Source: Cenococcum geophilum 1.58
Taxonomy: Eukaryota; Ascomycota; Dothideomycetes; Gloniales; Gloniaceae
Direction: 5' to 3'
DNA length: 64,000 nt
Assembly (NCBI GenBank): GCA_001692895.1
Contig: KV748181.1
Span: 620,001 to 684,000 of the forward strand
Positions 58,518 through 64,000 of the stretch are shown piece by piece (position 1 is the first letter of the stretch; each line of letters starts with the position of its first letter). A model generated the notes under the pieces. That model ran no database searches, was not told where the DNA came from, and saw only the letters and a program-made list of their open reading frames with translations. Position numbers and translations under genes: made by a program.

Positions 58518-59071
58518 ACGTCTATTTATACGTGGTGGAAATCCTAGTGTAGTGGAAAGCCTACTATACTTTCTATTACAATAAACTCCATAACGATTGG
58601 GAGCCTTAGAAATTCTCAAAATAAATACTATATACCCTAAATATATATCTTTACATTATATCTTTAAAATTCAGTTTCTACTTAGCCTATAATACTATAA
58701 TTCGCGAAGCAAGCATCCTTTAGCTTTACCTTAGACAGTTTTAAATTAAGTGAAAACCTAATACGCCGCGCCTAAACTCTTGTAAGCTATAGGTAAACAT
58801 TAAAAGGGTATAAGCTAAGCTTAATATCTTGCTACCTAGGCGAATTATACTTTAGTAGTAGTGTAATATATACGTAGATAGACCTAGCGAATATAGTAAA
58901 ACGTAGTGCTATAAGGCTAGTAGACTTTATCTACGCGGAATATTAAGTTTAGACTCTAATAAATAGATTCCGAGAATATCTTCGCCTATTAGTTATTCTT
59001 AACGTTATTATATTAGATGGCGCTGACGGTTTTCCACTACACTAGGATTTCCGCCACGCATAAATAGACGT
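58518..59071. mobile_element. MITE with long terminal inverted repeats and TA target
   Basis: The left end ACGTCTATTTATACGTGG and its continuation GGAAATCCTAGTGTAGTGG recur inverted at the right end (about 59030-59071), some 42 bp with only transitions and one end difference. TA flanks both sides (58516-58517, 59072-59073). 554 bp with no transposase; a TA target and TIR of this kind suit a Tc1/mariner or pogo-type MITE. Confidence 0.8.
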
Positions 59072-59203
59072 TATTACGCTAGGGGGAGGTTAGATGTAAA
59101 TTGGTAACGTTATTAAAGATATTAATGTCACTTTATTAAGTATCTGTTAGTGTTGTTAACTAGTGGTCTCTTAATATTGGGGTCGAAAACTGACTTGGCT
59201 AAG

Positions 59204-59628
59204 TGTAACGGAACCTTGTAGCAAGAACTACGATAGGCTCGTTATTAGGCTAGGTGTGTAGGAAATGCAAGTATAAAAGTCAACAACGTAATAACAACTG
59301 GTGGAGTGGTTGCCTAACAGATTAACTCTAATTATATTCTAAGAATTACTATAAAGAAGGAACTATCTAGGTAGGGACTAAGGGTCCTTAAATACATAAC
59401 CATACTCCTATAAAATCCTTCTTATACGTAATATACGTCTTATATATAAGGTACGTAAGTTCCTCTTGTTCCTCTCGTTTAATATATAGCACATTATATG
59501 ACCTCGGTTACCATTTCTCGTTATATAGTTTTATTGGCTCCATTCCGGACCGTGCCTAAATTAACTAACTAGCTTCTTTCGTCTCTTCTCTAAGTAGTTA
59601 TAATATCGTACTTAAAGCGTCCATAACA
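59204..59628 (-). repeat. 3' LTR of B-3
   Basis: About 425 bp, TGTAACGGAACC to GCGTCCATAACA, i.e. the reverse of the B-1 and B-2 LTRs. Confidence 0.92.
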
Positions 59629-62600
59629 CCATCTCCCTCCTCTTTATCTTCGTCCTTAAAGATTTGAAATATCTCTAAGTCGTTTACTAGAGATATAATG
59701 TCCGTTTAATTAATTTAATTAATATTATTACTTATTATACCTAAAGCAATTTCTTCTTTATACGCCCAACGTCGTGCCCGCACTGTTGCTGCAATACTAT
59801 CTCTTAGTAAGATTATACCGTCTCCATATTCTCGTTGTTTGAAAGAGGGGTTAGTTTATATTGCGTTGGCGAACCCATCTTCGCGATAACCGTTCTCTTA
59901 TACGGAGTGTACTAAAGCGAATATTTATTCGTCCTATAACGTTCGCTTTACTTCTAATGCTAAATATACGCGACCTATTACTCTTAATAGTCGTCTGGTT
60001 CCCTAATTAATTTGTCTTAAGGTCTTATGTTTAATCTACTGCTGCGCGGCTAAATAGTAAACTGTTATAAGCCCTCGCTAAGTTAGAACGTTCCTATAAT
60101 ACGGAATAGAAGGCCCTAGATACTCGAATTACGGCGTCTACTTATCTACTTCGTCTTAAGAAGGTTTATAAGAAGGTTCGTTTTAAGGAGTAGAAACTTA
60201 TAGAATAAGGTCTATAGGAACTAGGTAATAAAAGAACAGATTCTCCTCTAATAGAGAAGGAAACAGATCTAAGTAGTTCGGCAACTGCTCTTCTTAGGTC
60301 CCCTTTAGGTGACTTATTCTTTAGCGATCTTTCTTTATTAATACTGCCTAACTTAATCTCTTCTAATACTCCCGTACCTTTCCTATAGCGTTCTTTAAAT
60401 TCTCTAGTAGCTCCTAGGTAGTCTTAGTATAGCCTATCTACTTAACTTTGTACCATGTTTTGTTGTTGATGTCCTTATAATTAACGATCTTTAATACTTA
60501 CTATTCGTCTTCTTCTTATCCTCTATACGTGTCTGCTTTATAGACTGGTGGCTTAATATTCCTATATACTAGCTCTAGCATTATAATATACTATATAGGG
60601 TAGATTTTTATTTTAGCTAGTAGGTTTAACTTAAATATAACCGGTGAAATCCTTTATATAATTTTGAAAGGTCCTAGTCTAACATAGTCTAATTTCTTGC
60701 TTAGTTGTCGACTCTTGAAATTTTTATATAGTAGCTATACTTTATCTCCCTCCTTAAGATCTGGTCCCTTAGATCTCTTAGTATTATAGTACTTTTTTAT
60801 TCTCTCTTGTACTTTCTTTGCTAATTCTATAAGGTCTATATAAAGATTCATTAATATCTTTATTCTTTCTTTAGCTGTACTATTTATTTTTTTTACTTAC
60901 CGTGGTAACAACGATGTCCTTAGCTCGTACCTATAATTTGCCTTAAATAGTAATATACCTATCCCTTCTTAAGGTGTTGCATTGTATGCGAACTGTGTAA
61001 CTAGTAATAGCGATACCTAATTATTCTGTATATAGTTAATATAATGCCTTAGGTACTGCTCTAACGTCTAATTTAACCTTTCCGTTTAACCGTCTGTCTG
61101 CGGATAATATATAGTAGAAGTTACTACTTGAACTCCTTACTCCGCTAAGAATACTTCCTAGAATGCTGCTATAAATCTTAGATCTCTATCCGATATAATT
61201 TTGCTTAGTGCTCTATATCTTATAAATACTTCTTTAACGTAAATTCTAGCGACATCTTCTACTAAGATTTCTTCTGTGTATGCTATGAAGTATCCCCACT
61301 TTATAAGCTTATCTACTATTACTAAGATCGCGTTGTAATCTTATCCGGTAATAGGGTCTTTTAATTTTAATAACTTAATAATAAAGTCCCATAATATAAC
61401 CTCCTATAGTCTCTCTAGTATTTTAACAGGTTATAGCCCTCTATATGGCTTATGCCTTGTCGGTTTATTCCTTTAGTAATCTAGATATTCCTTTATAACC
61501 TTTCTAGCCATTCTCTAGATTCTATTAATAACGTACTCCTCTTAGAGTCTTAACACTAAGCCCGTAGCTCCATTATGTCCTTAGGTTAGTCCCTTATAAA
61601 AGTCCTCTACAAACTACTCTACTATACTTCTTAGGATATACTTTACTTCTTAATTTTCGTATATATCCGTCTATAAATCTTTTAGCTATGCTTCTAGAAT
61701 TCTTTGTGCCTAAAAGCTTTCTAGTATCTCGTAGACTTTCTCTAGTTCGTTATCTTCTTAAGTTACTGTAATTTTCGGATGATTATACCTAATTAATCCG
61801 TCTATATCTTTTTGTAATAAAGCCCCTAATAGCTTTTCCTTATTTTATAGTTTAGCTTTGCGGCTTAGAGTATCTACCCGTATATTATCTGTACCTTTAG
61901 TATACTAAATCTTAAAATAGTATTCCGTAAGCATCTCTGCCCATCTAACCTGTTTTTAGTTAAGTTCCTTTGTTATTAGGAATCCTATTAGGTTCTTATA
62001 ATCTGTCTTAACTATAAATAGTTTCTCTATACCTTGTAAGAATGCTCTCTATTCCTTTAATACTATAACTATACCTAATAACTCCTTATTATAGATGTTA
62101 TAGTTTAACTCTAGTGGTGTTATCTTCCGACTATAGTATGCCACTAGGTGCTATCTATCTTAATGCCTTTATATAAAGCACGCCCCTAGTATATAGTCTA
62201 ATGCATTTATTTCTATAACCGTTTCTAGTCCTAGTTAATAGATCTTAAGAACTGGCTCCTAGGTGAATAACTCTTTAACTTTTTTAAAGAGTTCTCTTTA
62301 CTCTTCCCCCTATGCCTATAGTTCTTCTTTCTTTGTTAACCGCGTAAATGGCTTAATATCCTTTAACTACTGCGCTATAAACCTTCTATAGTAATTGCAA
62401 AACCCTAAGAACGATCTTAACTGTATAATGTTCTCTAGTTCCTACCAATTTACTATAGCCTCGATCTTTTTTAGATCTATGCTAAGTTAGCCTAGTTTGA
62501 TAATAAATCTAATAAAATTGGTCTTTCTAGTAAAGAACTCGCATTTCTTAATTACTACTAGCATCTATTCTTTTTGTAGTCTCTTTAAAACCTATTTAAC

Positions 62601-64000
62601 GTGTTCCCCGTGTTCTTCCTTAGTTATTAAGTAGATAATAATATCGTTGAGATATACTATAATAAATTTATCTAAGTATTCTCCTAATATATTATTAATA
62701 CGCTTCTGAAACGTTACTAGTGCGTTTATAAGCCTAAATTATATAACTAATAGTTTATATAGTTCTTCCTTTAACCTAAAGGCTGCCTTTTATTTGTTAC
62801 CTTCCTTAATCCTAATCTGATGGTACGCCCATCTTAGATCTATCTTTGTAAAAATTTGCGCATTGCCTATCCTGTCTTAGATTTCGCTAATTAAGGGTAA
62901 AGGATACCTATCCTTCCTAGTAATGCTGTTTAACTATCTATAGTCGATATACAGCCTTAGTTTGCTATTCTTCTTTAGTACGAACAGTACTAGATAACCT
63001 GCTAATAACTACGATGGTCTAATATATCCCTTTCGTAGATTTTCCTAGATAAACTCTTTTAACGCTCTACCCTCTTCTTTAGTAAGCTTATAGATTGGAA
63101 AGAACTTTGGACTTATTCCTAGTTCCAACTCTATTTTATAATCCCATACTATATATTCTAACAGCTTTTCACTTTCCGGTAACCATAGTTTCTTACTATA
63201 CTTATGGTATCTTTTTAGTATATAGCTTAGTCCTTTTTCTATTTCTTCGTAGGTTGCTCCTACTTAGTACCATACCAACTTAGCTTATTATCGCATCTTA
63301 CGGCGTTAAGTATCTCTGATATCGACCTAACCTATAATCCAATTAATCCTTAGATTGTATTCCTATAACTAAGGCATACCTAATACTGCCTTATCCCGTC
63401 CTAATGGTAGGATATTAAAAAACATCTCGATTTGTCTTCCTTTAATAGTTATCTAAATAGGTCCTGTTTTAAGATTGATGATCCCTCCTCTATAGGTTAT
63501 TAGATCTCCTAAAATTATAACTAATAGGTAAGGTTACTCCTTTTATCTATAAGGTAGCCCCATTCTCTTAACTACTGCTAGTAAGATATAGTTTCGCGTT
63601 GCTCCACTATCTATTAGCGCTTCGAACTGCTAATCTTACTAATTAACTTATAAATTTAGATATTGTCCTTAAATTCCTTTAAGGGTCTAAGGCTCTACTA
63701 CTGGCTCCCTCTGGTCCTATAGGCCTTTACTTTTCCTAACTGTTGGCTGCTTAATCCTAGTATACTTAGCTCGCTCTTTAGCTAATACCTAGTTCGCTTT
63801 TTATCTTTAATATGCTATAAATACGTGTTCTTTAGGCATTCCTACCACTATCGTCCGTCTAAGTATTCTTCCGTAAGAAATCTTCCTAGTTAAAGTACTA
63901 AGCTTCCTTCCTCTTAGCTCTCTATTAGATGCTATTTATATATATATTTAGCATTCCTATACTATTGCTTATCCGTTATCTAGTACATCCTTATAAAATA
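59204..64000 (-). mobile_element. B-3: family-B Gypsy element on the minus strand, running out of the window
   Basis: Starts with its 3' LTR (59204-59628) and then mirrors B-2: untranslated region, chromodomain (about 60390-60560), integrase (about 60600-61800), RNase H (about 61850-62450), reverse transcriptase (about 62480-63130), protease (about 63290-63660) and the preceding stretch up to the window edge. Its left LTR by sense is not visible. A broken fossil with many RIP-type breaks. Together with B-2 it forms an inverted pair of the same family 2.2 kb apart. Confidence 0.93.

Noticed and set aside
63095-63283. Hydrophobic plus-strand open frame
   Set aside because: Antisense of the B-3 region between protease and reverse transcriptase.

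Overview
The window looks like a heterochromatic, repeat-rich block from a filamentous ascomycete (Pezizomycotina). Three things point that way. Nearly every long coding trace is cut by in-frame TAA/TAG (hardly any TGA), and copies differ almost only by C/T and G/A changes, the mark of repeat-induced point mutation (RIP). The transposon families are fungal chromodomain Gypsy and fungal Copia types. The recognisable non-transposon genes (DUF3723, DUF6589, fungal C2H2 type) are fungal. I see no rRNA, tRNA, CRISPR or bacterial-style operon. The genus cannot be fixed from sequence alone.

Layout. 1-13443: a Gypsy element (family B, copy B-1) whose left end lies outside the window. It is interrupted by a first family-A Gypsy copy (A-1, tail only, to 1380), a complete family-A copy (A-2, 2811-8733) and a 2.66 kb terminal-inverted-repeat element packed with minisatellites (9155-11817). 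13444-24240: decayed, mostly unrecognised genes on both strands. 24186-28896: a long DUF3723 gene, damaged but readable. 28905-44992: a three-level nest. A Copia element (C-1) sits against the DUF3723 3' end; a DNA transposon (D, 32132-44979) split C-1's right LTR; and a second Copia (C-2, 36574-42783) split D. 44998-49030: host-like sequence with a small nearly open gene, a decayed coiled-coil gene, a C2H2 zinc-finger gene with a collagen-like Gly-X-Y tract, and the start of a divergent gene. 49031-57031: a complete-length B copy (B-2). 57037-59203: decayed sequence, a 16-bp repeat array, half of a 200-bp inverted-repeat pair and a MITE. 59204-64000: a third B copy on the minus strand, running out of the window.

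The most interesting object is element D. It has 22-bp terminal inverted repeats that differ only by transitions and an apparent 9-bp target duplication. Inside are two convergent genes: a single-frame DUF6589 protein and a RecQ-like helicase. I do not know of a described transposon class with this combination. The order of insertion is readable from target duplications: C-1, then D, then C-2 in the centre; B-1, then A-1, A-2 and the minisatellite element on the left.

Limits: all domain calls come from reading translations by eye against remembered family patterns; no database search was run. Starts and ends of decayed genes are approximate.
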